Shown: positions 7,198 through 15,649, counted from the stretch's first letter. The stretch: 64,000 nucleotides of DNA from JBCBJX01 sp964342855 (GCA_964342855.1 CAYFIB010000012.1:13112-77111), one strand, 5' to 3'. A program made the numbers and translations. Notes: generated from the sequence alone by a model not told the origin.

Positions 7198-8717
7198 TGA
7201 TCAACCTCACCCCCGAGCACGCGATCCAGATCGCTTTCATCATCCCGCTGGTCGGTTTCGCGACGATCTGGTTCGCGGCGAAGTCCTCCGACAATCTGCG
7301 CGAAGCGGCGACGCTGACGACCGGCGTCTCGCTCTTCTTCGTCGTTCTCGGCCTCTTCGGCTTCGTCGCCTCGGGCGAGCGGCCGGAATGGTCCGCCTTC
7401 GACATTCTGCCGGGCGTCCCGCTCGCTTTCCGCATCGAGCCGCTGGGCGCCTTGTTCGCGCTCATCGCGTCGGGGCTTTGGATCGTCAATTCGCTCTATT
7501 CGATCGGTTACATGCGCGGGAACAAGGAGAAGCACCAGACGCGCTTCTACATGTCCTTCGCCGTCGCCATCGCCTCGGCCATCGGCGTCGCGTTTGCGGC
7601 GAACCTCCTCACCCTGTTCATTTTCTATGAAGTGCTGACGCTCTCGACCTTTCCGCTCGTCACCCACAAAGGCGATGAGAAGGCGAGGAAGGGCGGGCGG
7701 ATCTATCTCGGCATCCTGATGGGGACGTCCATCGGGCTTCTCCTGCCGGCCATCGTGTGGACCTACGCCATCGCGGGCACGACGGACTTCGCCGTAGGCG
7801 GGATCCTCGCGGGCAAGGTCGATGAGGCGGGGCCGGTGCTGCCGCTGCTCCTCGCGCTCTTCGCTTTCGGCATCGGCAAGGCCGCGTTGATGCCGGCGCA
7901 CCCCTGGCTGCCGAACGCCATGGTCGCGCCGACGCCGGTCTCGGCGTTCCTGCACGCCGTCGCCGTCGTGAAAGCGGGCGTTTTCTCGGTTCTGAAGATC
8001 GTCGTCTATGTTTTCGGGATCGACCTTCTCGCCGATACGGGCGCTTCGGACCTTCTCGCCTGGGTCGCGGGCGGCTCGATCATCCTCGCTTCGGCGATCG
8101 CGATGACGCAGGACAATCTGAAGGCGCGGCTCGCCTATTCCACAGTCTCGCAGCTCGGCTACGTCACCCTCGGCGCGATGCTCGCGACGCAGATGGGCGT
8201 CATGGGCGGGGCCCAGCAGATCGCCATGCACGCCCTCGGCAAGATGACGCTCTTCATGTGCGCGGGCGCGATCTACACCGCCGCCCACAAGTCGAACATC
8301 TCCGAAATGGCGGGGCTCGGCCGGGTGATGCCGCTCACCTTCGGGCTCTTCTTCATCGGCGCGTGTTCGATCATCGGCCTGCCGCCGCTCGGCGGGGCGT
8401 GGCCGAAATTCTTCCTCATGCTCGGCTCGGCGGATGCGGGTCAGCAGATGCTCATCTTCGTTCTGATGATCTCGTCGGTGATGAACGTTCTCTATCTTCT
8501 GCCGATCCCGATCCGCGCCTTTTACTTGGCGCCGGACGGCCGGGCGGGCGCGAACGAAGACGGGAAGGGCCGAGCGCTTATCCAGTGGAATGAGCTGAAG
8601 GAGGCGCCGCTCTTCTGTCTCCTGCCGCCGACGATCACCGCGATCGGGTGCCTCATCCTCTTCTTCCTCGGCGGCGCCCTCTACAATTTCCTTCTGCCGA
8701 TCCTCGGAGGCGCGTGA
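7197..8717 (+). CDS. second MrpD/NuoM-like antiporter subunit
   Basis: A 506-residue polytopic membrane protein of the proton-conducting transporter family. Key segments are LFIFYEVLTLSTFPLV (channel glutamate), GIGKAALMPAHPWLPNAMVAPTP (lysine helix) and TQDNLKARLAYSTVSQLGYV. It shares length but only moderate similarity with the preceding subunit, so it is a distinct paralogue, not a recent tandem copy. ATG overlaps the previous TGA (TGATGA at 7195-7200). In two-antiporter Mrp systems the second module is the MrpA N-terminal part; here that role may be filled by this protein or the next one. Confidence 0.88.
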   Translation: MINLTPEHAIQIAFIIPLVGFATIWFAAKSSDNLREAATLTTGVSLFFVVLGLFGFVASGERPEWSAFDILPGVPLAFRIEPLGALFALIASGLWIVNSLYSIGYMRGNKEKHQTRFYMSFAVAIASAIGVAFAANLLTLFIFYEVLTLSTFPLVTHKGDEKARKGGRIYLGILMGTSIGLLLPAIVWTYAIAGTTDFAVGGILAGKVDEAGPVLPLLLALFAFGIGKAALMPAHPWLPNAMVAPTPVSAFLHAVAVVKAGVFSVLKIVVYVFGIDLLADTGASDLLAWVAGGSIILASAIAMTQDNLKARLAYSTVSQLGYVTLGAMLATQMGVMGGAQQIAMHALGKMTLFMCAGAIYTAAHKSNISEMAGLGRVMPLTFGLFFIGACSIIGLPPLGGAWPKFFLMLGSADAGQQMLIFVLMISSVMNVLYLLPIPIRAFYLAPDGRAGANEDGKGRALIQWNELKEAPLFCLLPPTITAIGCLILFFLGGALYNFLLPILGGA

Positions 8718-8989
8718 TGGCCCACGGAACGCAGACCCCGGACGATAAAGGCTGGGCGGACAAGCCCGGCTTCATCCGGTTCTTCATGTACGGCCTCTAC
8801 GCCGCCTGCGCGGTCGCAGCGCTGCTCGGCTTCCTCTTTCCGAAGGCGCACCCGCATTTCGCGGCGGAGCGGCTGCCGGTGTTTTTCGCCGTCTACGGCT
8901 TCGTGATGTTCTCGTTCATCGTTCTGGCGGGCCAGCACCTGCGCAAGCTCGTCTCCCGTCCGGAGGGGTATTACGATGAGCGGGAGTAG
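8717..8989 (+). CDS. small two-helix membrane protein of the Mrp operon
   Basis: A 90-residue protein translated from the ATG at 8717, which overlaps the preceding TGA; a longer reading would lie inside the upstream gene. Two hydrophobic helices (about residues 24-43 and 57-76) are separated by a short loop with KAHPHF, and the C-terminus is charged (RPEGYYDERE). It overlaps the next gene by 14 bases. I do not recognise a named family. Its fixed place between two antiporter subunits suggests an accessory or structural subunit of the complex. Confidence 0.75.
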   Translation: MAHGTQTPDDKGWADKPGFIRFFMYGLYAACAVAALLGFLFPKAHPHFAAERLPVFFAVYGFVMFSFIVLAGQHLRKLVSRPEGYYDERE

Positions 8990-10787
8990 TCTGTTGCCGG
9001 CGGTTCTGACGCCGGGCGTCCTCTTCACTTTCGGCGCCTTCCTCACCGTGGTGATGCCGGCGGCCTTCCGCCGCCCGGCCATGCTGATCGTCATCGGCGT
9101 CTCGGCGCTGCAGCTCCTCTCGATGCCGCTCGGCGAATACGGCGCGTACTCCCTATTCGGACAGGACCTTCTGTTCGTGCGTTACGACGCGCTGGCGCGC
9201 ATTTTCGCCGTGGTCTTCCACATCGCCGCCGCGCTGAACGTCGTCTATGGCTGGCACGTGAAAGACGCGTCCGAACAATGGGCGGCGCTCGCTTATCCCG
9301 GCGCGGCGCTCGGCGGCGTCATGGCGGGCGACTGGATCACCCTCTTCGTGTGGTGGGAGATGGCGGCGCTCACCTCCGTCTTCCTCGTCTGGTCGCCGCA
9401 GACGCGCTCCACGTATCTGTCGGGCTTCCGTTATCTCGCGATCCAGATCGCCTCGGGCGTCGCGCTCCTTGGCGGCGTCGTCCTCCTGTTCCGTGAGTCC
9501 GGCAGCCTCATGTTCGGCGGCTTCGGCGAGATCGGCGTGCTGACGGCCTCCGGTCTCGAACACGCGGCTGACGCGCATGGTGAGGCCCATAGCGGCGGGA
9601 CGACGTGGCGGCTCGCGACCCTTCTCGTCTTCCTGGCTTTCGGTGTGAAGTCGGCGTTTCCGCTCCTCCACAACTGGGTGCAGGACAGCTATCCGAAATC
9701 CTCGCTCACCGGCACGATCATGCTCTCGGTCTTCACGACCAAGCTTGCGGTCTACGCCCTCGCGCGCGGCTTCGCGGGGACGCAGGAGCTCGTCGTCATC
9801 GGCGCGGTGATGACGATCTTCCCGATCTTCTTCGCCCTGATTGAAAACGATCTGCGCAAGGTGCTCTGCTACTCCATCAACAACCAGGTGGGGTTCATGG
9901 TGGTCGGCGTCGGCGTCGGCTCAGCCATGTCCGTGAACGGCGCCGTCGGCTACGCCTTCTGCAACATCATCTTTGAAAGCCTGCTCTTCATGGGCGTCGG
10001 CGCGGCGGCCTATCGGGTCGGCTCGACCAAGGCGACGGACCTTGGCGGGCTCTACCGCACCATGCCGCTCACCATGCTGTTCACGCTGGCGGGCGCCTTC
10101 TCCATCGCCGCGTTCCCGCTCTTCGCCGGGTTCGTCACCAAAGGGCTCATCATCGACGGCGTCGCCGAAGAGCACCTCATGGTCATCTGGCTCGTTCTCC
10201 TCTTCGCTTCGGCGGGGGCGCTGGAGCACTCCGGCATCAAGATCCCGTACTTCACCTTCTTCGCGCATGACTCCGGCAAGCGTCCGCAGGAAGCGCCGCT
10301 GCACATGCTGCTCGCCATGGGCTTCTCGGCGGTCGCCTGTCTCGCCATCGGCCTCGCGCCGGAGACGCTCGTCTATCCGCTGATGCCGTTCCAGGAGCAG
10401 ATCGCCGACTATCATCCGTACGCCATGTACCATGTGGTCGAGCAGCTGCAGCTTCTTCTGTTCGCGACCCTCGCCTTCGCGCTTCTCATCAAGTTCAAGC
10501 TCTATCCGCCGGAAATTCCGTCCACGAACCTCGACTTCGACTGGCTCTGGCGCGTGCCGGGGCGGGCGGTGTTCGGATGGGGAGTCGCGGCGACGGCGGC
10601 TGTCTGGCGGCTTGTCTGGGGCGGCTTTACGGGCTGGGTCGGCGGCGTCGTCGACCGGGTTTACGCCCTGCACGGACCGCAGGGGCGCCTCGCGCGGTCC
10701 TGGCCCATCGGCTCCATGGCTCTCTGGACGGCGGTTCTGCTCGGCGCGGCGCTTATCTTGTCCTTTATTTCGCCTCTCCTTTTTTAG
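8976..10787 (+). CDS. third MrpD/NuoL-like antiporter subunit, long form
   Basis: A 603-residue polytopic protein of the proton-conducting transporter family, about 100 residues longer than the two preceding paralogues. Landmarks: WITLFVWWEMAALTSVFLVW (channel glutamate), FGVKSAFPLLHNWVQDSYP (lysine helix) and ENDLRKVLCYSINNQVGFM. A short His-bearing loop (EHAADAHGEAH) precedes the lysine helix. The C-terminal 150 residues add further helices and an amphipathic segment (DFDWLWRVPGRAVFGWGV), reminiscent of the NuoL C-terminal arm, an inference from length and position. It is the last gene of the operon; the following 160 bases are relatively AT-rich and hold no clear terminator. Confidence 0.88.
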   Translation: MSGSSLLPAVLTPGVLFTFGAFLTVVMPAAFRRPAMLIVIGVSALQLLSMPLGEYGAYSLFGQDLLFVRYDALARIFAVVFHIAAALNVVYGWHVKDASEQWAALAYPGAALGGVMAGDWITLFVWWEMAALTSVFLVWSPQTRSTYLSGFRYLAIQIASGVALLGGVVLLFRESGSLMFGGFGEIGVLTASGLEHAADAHGEAHSGGTTWRLATLLVFLAFGVKSAFPLLHNWVQDSYPKSSLTGTIMLSVFTTKLAVYALARGFAGTQELVVIGAVMTIFPIFFALIENDLRKVLCYSINNQVGFMVVGVGVGSAMSVNGAVGYAFCNIIFESLLFMGVGAAAYRVGSTKATDLGGLYRTMPLTMLFTLAGAFSIAAFPLFAGFVTKGLIIDGVAEEHLMVIWLVLLFASAGALEHSGIKIPYFTFFAHDSGKRPQEAPLHMLLAMGFSAVACLAIGLAPETLVYPLMPFQEQIADYHPYAMYHVVEQLQLLLFATLAFALLIKFKLYPPEIPSTNLDFDWLWRVPGRAVFGWGVAATAAVWRLVWGGFTGWVGGVVDRVYALHGPQGRLARSWPIGSMALWTAVLLGAALILSFISPLLF

Positions 10788-10865
10788 AGGCTCAATTATC
10801 TAATCGTTCACCAAGATTAAGCGGTCCTTGATTTGGACTCGCTATGGTCGTGTTGGGCTAAAAAC

Positions 10866-10874
10866 TTATCCTCG
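10866..10874 (+). promoter_or_regulatory. DnaA-box-like 9-mer upstream of the DnaA domain IV gene
   Basis: TTATCCTCG matches 7 of 9 positions of the canonical DnaA box (TTATCCACA). It lies in the 160-base gap before a gene encoding a DnaA-type DNA-binding domain, so autoregulation is conceivable. A single imperfect 9-mer is weak evidence. Confidence 0.2.
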
Positions 10875-10947
10875 GGGTTGTATTCTTGGCGTTCACTGTC
10901 CCGCGTTAGTCGCAGAGGTTGCGGCGGCGTACGGTGAGGTGAAGGCG

Positions 10948-11388
10948 ATGTCGATCGAGATCGAGAGTTCCGCGCGAAACGCGCGACGATGCAAAGCAGC
11001 GGTGCGCGCGGTGAAGCTCGTGACGGCGGAGGCGTTCGGCGTCTCGCTCGACGAGCTGGACGCGCCGACCCGCTCCAAGGCGCATATCGCCTTCGCCCGG
11101 CAGACGGCGATGTATCTCGCGAATGTCGTCTGCAGCTACTCGCTCACCGACGTCGCGCAGGCGTTCGGACGTGATCGGACGACCGTTTCGCACGCCTGTC
11201 ATCTCATTGAAGACCGCCGCGATGACGACGCGTTCGACCAACTTCTGGACCGCCTTGAAGATGAAGTGAGCGCCGCCCTGCGCGTGGAGGCGGACTGGCG
11301 GGAACCCGCGCGTTTGGAGACGAAGTCGGCGATGCCGTTCCTCTTGCCGGGCTTTGCGTCGCGCGCTGAGATCGGAGCGCGCGCATGA
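10948..11388 (+). CDS. stand-alone DnaA C-terminal (domain IV) DNA-binding protein
   Basis: A 146-residue protein whose middle matches DnaA domain IV: residues 15-30 resemble the first domain IV helices, and GRDRTTVSHACHLIE at about 74-88 is the DnaA-box recognition signature. The AAA+ ATPase (domains I-III) is absent, so it cannot act as an initiator but could bind DnaA boxes and act as a transcription regulator or competitor of DnaA. ATG 10948 is preferred because GAGGTGAAGG lies at 10936-10945; a TTG start at 10828 would add an unconserved leader. The ATG of the DUF6456 gene overlaps its stop, so the two are coupled. Confidence 0.8.
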   Translation: MSIEIESSARNARRCKAAVRAVKLVTAEAFGVSLDELDAPTRSKAHIAFARQTAMYLANVVCSYSLTDVAQAFGRDRTTVSHACHLIEDRRDDDAFDQLLDRLEDEVSAALRVEADWREPARLETKSAMPFLLPGFASRAEIGARA

Positions 11389-11771
11389 GCGCCGATCCCA
11401 TCGCCCGCCTCTCGCGCGGCGGCGCGGGGCGCGCGCCGGTGCTTGCGACCCGGCATCTGGCGGCGGCGGATCGTCTGCGGTCGGACTTCGCCTCCGCGCT
11501 CGCCGCTCCGCGCCTTTCAACGCGCTATGAGCCCCGTCTGGAAACGCGCGCCACCAGCGCGCCGGAAGACGCCTTCGGCGTCGAGGCGCGCCGACGGCTC
11601 GACCGCGCGCTCTACGGCGTCGGCGAAGATGCGCGCGCGGCTCTTGTCCGCGTGGTGCTGGAGGAGAGGGGGCTAGAGGATCTGGAGGCCGAGCAGGGTT
11701 GGCCGCGCCGGTCGGGCAAGATCATCGTCCGCATGGCCCTCGACGCGCTCGCGAGCCACTACGGCATGTGA
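11385..11771 (+). CDS. DUF6456 domain protein
   Basis: A 128-residue protein coupled to the DnaA domain IV gene by an ATGA overlap. The N-terminus has PIARLSR; the core has AAADRLRSDFASA, then an alpha-helical C-terminal domain (ARRRLDRALYGVGEDARAAL and GWPRRSGKIIVRMALDALASHYG) that is characteristic of DUF6456. The C-terminal part looks like a helix-turn-helix fold, so DNA binding is plausible but unproven. Its TGA at 11769-11771 directly abuts the stop codon of convergent sufE, with no spacer. Confidence 0.75.
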   Translation: MSADPIARLSRGGAGRAPVLATRHLAAADRLRSDFASALAAPRLSTRYEPRLETRATSAPEDAFGVEARRRLDRALYGVGEDARAALVRVVLEERGLEDLEAEQGWPRRSGKIIVRMALDALASHYGM

Positions 11772-12170
11772 TCAGTCAGCGGCGTACTGACGGATGCGCG
11801 CGACCATGGAGGCGAGGCCGTTCGCCCGCTGGGCGGAGAGGTGGCCGGCGAGGTCGAGTTTGGCGAACTCGGCGTCCGCATCGATCGCCGATATCTCAGC
11901 GCGCGTCTTGCCGGAAAAAAGCGCGATGAGAAGGGCGACAAGGCCTTTCACGATATGCGCGTCGCTGTCGCCGTCGAAATGGAGCCTGTCGCCGTCTTCG
12001 CGGGCGACAAGCCAGACCTGGCTGGAACAGCCGCGCACCCTGTTTTCTTCCGTGCGCGCCGCCTCGTCGAACTCAGGAAGCTCTCGACCGAGATCGATCA
12101 CGTATTTGTAGCGATCCTCCCAGTCATCGAGGAAGGCGATGTCGTCGGCGATGGTCTGAAAATCCGTCAT
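11772..12170 (-). CDS. sufE: SufE family cysteine desulfuration protein
   Basis: A 132-residue SufE-fold protein. The sulfur-accepting cysteine is C48 in RVRGCSSQVWL, the invariant motif of the family. SufE takes persulfide from the cysteine desulfurase SufS and passes it to the SufBCD Fe-S scaffold in the cytoplasm. I start at the ATG complementary to 12168-12170, since the extra upstream residues are Arg-rich and unlike SufE. The end FSGKTRAEISAIDADAEFAKLDLAGHLS followed by QRANGL is typical. It is not in a suf operon here and is convergent with DUF6456. Confidence 0.93.
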   Translation of the reverse strand: MTDFQTIADDIAFLDDWEDRYKYVIDLGRELPEFDEAARTEENRVRGCSSQVWLVAREDGDRLHFDGDSDAHIVKGLVALLIALFSGKTRAEISAIDADAEFAKLDLAGHLSAQRANGLASMVARIRQYAAD

Positions 12171-12218
12171 GGCCGCAGAGATAGGCGCATCAGGCCAAAA
12201 GCGCAGTCCCCCGATACG

Positions 12219-12244
12219 AAAAAAGGCGGCCCGAGGGCCGCCTT
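12219..12244 (-). terminator. rho-independent terminator of the secreted-protein gene
   Basis: Read on the minus strand, a 9-bp GC-rich stem (12236-12244 with 12223-12231, loop of 4) runs straight into six U residues (complement of the A-run at 12219-12224). It lies 22 bases past the stop of the gene ending at 12266. Confidence 0.8.
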
Positions 12245-12265
12245 CATTCCTGAGATGCGGCGTTC

Positions 12266-13225
12266 TTACTGAACGACGCCGCCGACGCACGCGCTAATGT
12301 CGTTGAGCGCGTGGTTGCCGATGCAGAAGGCTTCTTCAAACGGCGCGTTGGTCGCCGAGATGCAGGCGTCGAGATTGGCCTGCGCCAGCGAGACGCAACG
12401 CCCGCCGCGGGTGTTCTTGCCGAAGGTCGACACCAGTTCCGGCGTCAGGTCGCCGAGGGCGTAGCGCGTGGCGAGGTACATGACGCGGTCGAGCGTGGTG
12501 TCGGCTTTGGCGTCCTGTTGCGGGGCGCCGACGGCGGCCGTCGACCATGCAGGCGTCCAGTCCGCGTCCGCGCTCGCGAGCGAAGGCGCGACGACGCCGC
12601 GGCTCTGCGACGGTGAGAGCGCGCCGGTGCGCGCCGCGCCGCGGGAGGCGCGGTAGGCTTTCGCTTCCGCGATGCGTTCGCCGGCGGAGGCGGCGAGTTT
12701 GGTTTCGCCCCAGCTCGTTTTCTGCATGGCGTAGGCCTGCTCCTGGAAGGTCGCGCCAAGAGCGGCGATGGCGCGGGCGTCGCGCGCAGCCATGATCAGC
12801 ACCTGCTCGACCGCTTCGCGCGCGCCCGGCACGCTCGCCGGCGTGCGCGGGTCGGCGTTGAGGCGGGCGACGAATTCGGCGCGGGATTTCTTTTTGCCCG
12901 CGACCTTGCGCATGCCGTCGGCGAAGGCGGGCGTGTCGGCCGCGACGAGGGCGGCGTAGGCGATCCAGCCATCGGCGAAGGCTTGCGCATCATGACCGGC
13001 GAGGCGCTTGTGCGCTTCGCGGACATCGGCCGGCCCGTTGAAGCCCGCGGCTTTCACGTGGTCGACGTCTGAACGATAGCGGACATAGTTCGCGGCCGAG
13101 GCTTCCAGCGCGGTCTGCGAGGGCTGGGCGAGGGTCTGGGCGGAAGCGCCGAGACCCGCGAGGGCGGTGGCGGCGAATACGGTGAGACCCGCGCGAAGGC
13201 GGCGGGCGGTGGCGGACTTGGTCAT
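12266..13225 (-). CDS. secreted protein of unknown function with a cysteine-rich C-terminus
   Basis: A 319-residue protein from the ATG complementary to 13223-13225. Residues 1-30 form a signal peptide: Arg-rich start, hydrophobic stretch, then GASAQTLAQ, so cleavage after about residue 28 and export to the periplasm are expected. The body is alpha-helical and Ala-rich. The last 45 residues hold four cysteines (GRCVSL, DACIS, AFCIG, SACVG), likely two disulfides. I do not recognise the family; no catalytic motif stands out. It is monocistronic with its own terminator, and divergent from the histidine kinase gene across 217 bases. Confidence 0.7.
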   Translation of the reverse strand: MTKSATARRLRAGLTVFAATALAGLGASAQTLAQPSQTALEASAANYVRYRSDVDHVKAAGFNGPADVREAHKRLAGHDAQAFADGWIAYAALVAADTPAFADGMRKVAGKKKSRAEFVARLNADPRTPASVPGAREAVEQVLIMAARDARAIAALGATFQEQAYAMQKTSWGETKLAASAGERIAEAKAYRASRGAARTGALSPSQSRGVVAPSLASADADWTPAWSTAAVGAPQQDAKADTTLDRVMYLATRYALGDLTPELVSTFGKNTRGGRCVSLAQANLDACISATNAPFEEAFCIGNHALNDISACVGGVVQ

Positions 13226-13442
13226 CAATCGATCCCCTGCATGATCGCTCGGGCGGACGAGCGCCCTTCGCCGATACATTTGCGCCCTTAATCGGCGTTT
13301 TTTGCGGCGACGGCAATTTGAGCGTTATTCTCCGAGTAACCGCGTTGTAGCCGTCTCATGTTCAAGTTTTGTTAAGCAAACGGGCTGAAAGGTTAACGTG
13401 GATCCATGGCGGCTTCGGTCGCCGCAGCGAGGTTAAACCCAC

Positions 13443-14606
13443 GTGCTGAAAGCGTTTTTCGCCCTGTTCTCGCACCGACGCCGCGCGCTGGCCGCCGCGG
13501 CGGACGCCGCCGCCGCGCCGATCGCCGCGGTCGACGGCTCAGGACGGCTGGTCGGCGCGAACGAGGCGTTTCGCCGCTCCGCGCCCGGCCTCATCATCGG
13601 AACCGCGTTCTCACAGACCCTCGCGCCGGAAGATCGCCCGAAACTCGCCAGCGCCTTTGAAGCGGCGCGCGCGGGGGAGGCGGGCTTCATCCGCGCCGCC
13701 TTCGCTGACCGTGTCGAGGGGCCGGTGGAACTGGTCGTCACCCGCTCTGGAGACGGTTACGCCGTCTCCCTGCGCGATCTCGCCGCTCAGCGCCTCACCG
13801 AAGACGCCCTGAAGGCCGAGCGCGCTCGCGCTGAAGACGCCGCCCGCGCCCGCGCCGAAATGCTCGCCGATATGAGCCATGAGGTGCGCACGCCGCTGAA
13901 CGCGGTCATCGGCTTCGCGGACGCCCTGAAAAGCGCGGAGACCTTCGATGCGGACCGCGCCCGCGAGTACGCCGAGCTCATTCACAAGGGCGGACGCCAC
14001 GTGCTCGATCTTGTTTCGGACATGCTGGACATGTCGAAGATCGATGCGGGCAAATATCAGCTCTCGCCGCAACCGACGGACGTCTCCGCCATCGCCCGCG
14101 AATGCGGCGAGCTGGTGCGGCTCGATGCGGAGAAGTCCGGCCTCGAGTTCGTGGTCGACATCGCCGACGCGCCCATCGCCACCGCCGACCCGCGCGCGGT
14201 GCGGCAGATCCTCCTCAATCTCCTCTCGAACGCCGTGAAATTCACGGATGCGGGGAAAGTCACGCTGCGCCTGCGCGTGGACGCCTCCGACATCTGGATG
14301 TCGGTGATGGACACTGGCGTCGGCATGGCGGCCGAAGACGTCGCGCGAATCGGCGAGCGCTATCTTGATCCGCAGGCCGGGCGCCCGGCGGGCGGCGGCG
14401 GCACGGGCCTTGGCCTCGCCCTCGCGCGCGGGCTCGCGGAACTGCACGAAGGCGAACTGACTCTGTCCTCGCGCCCCGGCAAAGGCACGACGGCGACCGT
14501 GCGCCTGCCGCTGAAAGGCGTCGGCCAGGAGGGCGGGGTGCTCACCCAGATCGCCCGCGTCCGCGCCTTCGGCGACGCGGTCTCCCGCAAGCGCGGCGCG
14601 GCCTGA
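13443..14606 (+). CDS. PAS-type sensor histidine kinase, soluble, orphan
   Basis: A 387-residue kinase starting at GTG 13443. There is no membrane segment. Residues about 20-115 form a PAS-like sensor domain, followed by a coiled-coil linker and a HisKA domain with phospho-acceptor H146 in SHEVRTPLN. The ATPase domain has the N box NLLSNAVKF, the G1 box DTGVGM and the G2 box GGGGTGLGLALARG. It resembles PleC/DivJ-type alphaproteobacterial kinases in its HisKA sequence. No response regulator is adjacent, so its partner is unknown. It is the first gene of a run with DUF1491 (4 bases downstream) and the lipoprotein. Confidence 0.85.
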   Translation: MLKAFFALFSHRRRALAAAADAAAAPIAAVDGSGRLVGANEAFRRSAPGLIIGTAFSQTLAPEDRPKLASAFEAARAGEAGFIRAAFADRVEGPVELVVTRSGDGYAVSLRDLAAQRLTEDALKAERARAEDAARARAEMLADMSHEVRTPLNAVIGFADALKSAETFDADRAREYAELIHKGGRHVLDLVSDMLDMSKIDAGKYQLSPQPTDVSAIARECGELVRLDAEKSGLEFVVDIADAPIATADPRAVRQILLNLLSNAVKFTDAGKVTLRLRVDASDIWMSVMDTGVGMAAEDVARIGERYLDPQAGRPAGGGGTGLGLALARGLAELHEGELTLSSRPGKGTTATVRLPLKGVGQEGGVLTQIARVRAFGDAVSRKRGAA

Positions 14607-14610
14607 ACGC

Positions 14611-14943
14611 TTGGCGCGCCTCAAGACCGAAATCTGGGTCGGCGCGTATCTGCGCCGGGTCGCGTCTGAAGGCGTCTTCGCCGCCGTCGCGCGCAAGGGC
14701 GACCCGGATGCGGGCGCCGTCGCGGTGAAGGTCTACGCGCGCGGCGCGGCGCGGGTTTTCATGCAAACGCGCAATCGGGAAGGCGAGGCGGGGTTTCGCG
14801 ACCCCCTCGGCGGGCTGAAGCCGGAGGGGGATGTGGACGCCTATCTTCAAAAAGCCGCCGCGATTGACCCTGATCTCTGGATCGTCGAGATCGAACGTAC
14901 CGATGGCGAGCCCATGCTTGTCGAGCCGGTGTTCAGGGAGTGA
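14611..14943 (+). CDS. DUF1491 family protein
   Basis: A 110-residue protein with the family pattern from the first residue: ARLKTEIWVGAYLRRVASEG, then AVARKGDPDAGAVAVKVY and a C-terminal PDLWIVEIER. The conserved start requires the TTG at 14611, just 4 bases after the kinase stop. DUF1491 proteins are small cytosolic proteins widespread in Alphaproteobacteria, with no experimentally fixed function that I know of. Translation is probably coupled to the kinase gene. Confidence 0.85.
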   Translation: MARLKTEIWVGAYLRRVASEGVFAAVARKGDPDAGAVAVKVYARGAARVFMQTRNREGEAGFRDPLGGLKPEGDVDAYLQKAAAIDPDLWIVEIERTDGEPMLVEPVFRE

Positions 14944-14949
14944 ATAAAA

Positions 14950-15609
14950 ATGCGGCGTTTGGCGGTTCTGTGCGCGATGGCGGTTCTGGCGACCGGGTGC
15001 GAGAGCATTCCTCTCGGGCCACTCAGCGGTCTTGGCTCAAAACCGGTCGCGTCCGGCGTACGGATGAATTCCGAAGCGGAAGCCGCCTTCACCGCCGCCC
15101 TTGAGCGCGCCCTCGGCGAGCCGGGCGCTGACGCGCGCACCTTTACCGCGGGCGGCGTATCTGGCGCGATCACGGCGGGCGAGGCGCGCCTCGTCGGCGT
15201 GCTGAACGACCGTCAGGAAGCGTTGCCTGCGCCGGGCGGCCTGAAAGTCGCCTACGCCATGGAGATCGACCAGGCGCCCGCGACGACCGCAAGCCCGGTC
15301 AACATCCGCCTTGCGCCGGTTCGCGACGGCGTTCGCGTCGGCCAGTCCGGCGCCGGGGAGCGTTTCGAGGTCTACGGACGGTTGACGGATGTCGAGTGGC
15401 TTCTCATCGGCAAGCCGGGTCGCGCGGTCGGCTACCTCTATGCGCCGCTCGCGACCGAGATGTCGGGAGGCTTGCGCCTCGCCGGCGCCCCGGTGCGCAA
15501 TCCGCGCCTCTGCCGCGATTGGGAAGCGAACCTGATCATCAAAGGCGACCCGCAGACCATTACCGGAACCGCCTGCACCGAAGATGATGTGAGCTGGTCG
15601 CGGAACTAG
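14950..15609 (+). CDS. predicted outer-membrane lipoprotein with 17-kDa-antigen-like C-terminus
   Basis: A 219-residue protein with a lipoprotein signal peptide: MRRLAVLCAMAVLATGC, lipobox cysteine at residue 17. Residues about 35-115 are an unrecognised domain. Residues about 130-175 (ERFEVYGRLTDVEWLLIG then GRAVGYLYAPL) look like an SH3-like beta barrel. The C-terminal segment, with C-x-x-W, GDPQTITGTAC and a final Trp, resembles the surface-antigen (17 kDa) ending in which two cysteines flank an I-x-G pattern. It would be anchored in the outer membrane facing the periplasm; the exact role is unknown. It follows DUF1491 by 6 bases. Confidence 0.7.
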   Translation: MRRLAVLCAMAVLATGCESIPLGPLSGLGSKPVASGVRMNSEAEAAFTAALERALGEPGADARTFTAGGVSGAITAGEARLVGVLNDRQEALPAPGGLKVAYAMEIDQAPATTASPVNIRLAPVRDGVRVGQSGAGERFEVYGRLTDVEWLLIGKPGRAVGYLYAPLATEMSGGLRLAGAPVRNPRLCRDWEANLIIKGDPQTITGTACTEDDVSWSRN

Positions 15610-15649
15610 TCCGCCTACGCGCTTCGAGTACGGATATACTGGAAACTGA

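Noticed and set aside
7116..8288. 390-codon minus-strand open frame over an antiporter gene
   Set aside because: The opposite strand encodes a clear polytopic antiporter; the antisense product is a charged low-complexity sequence.
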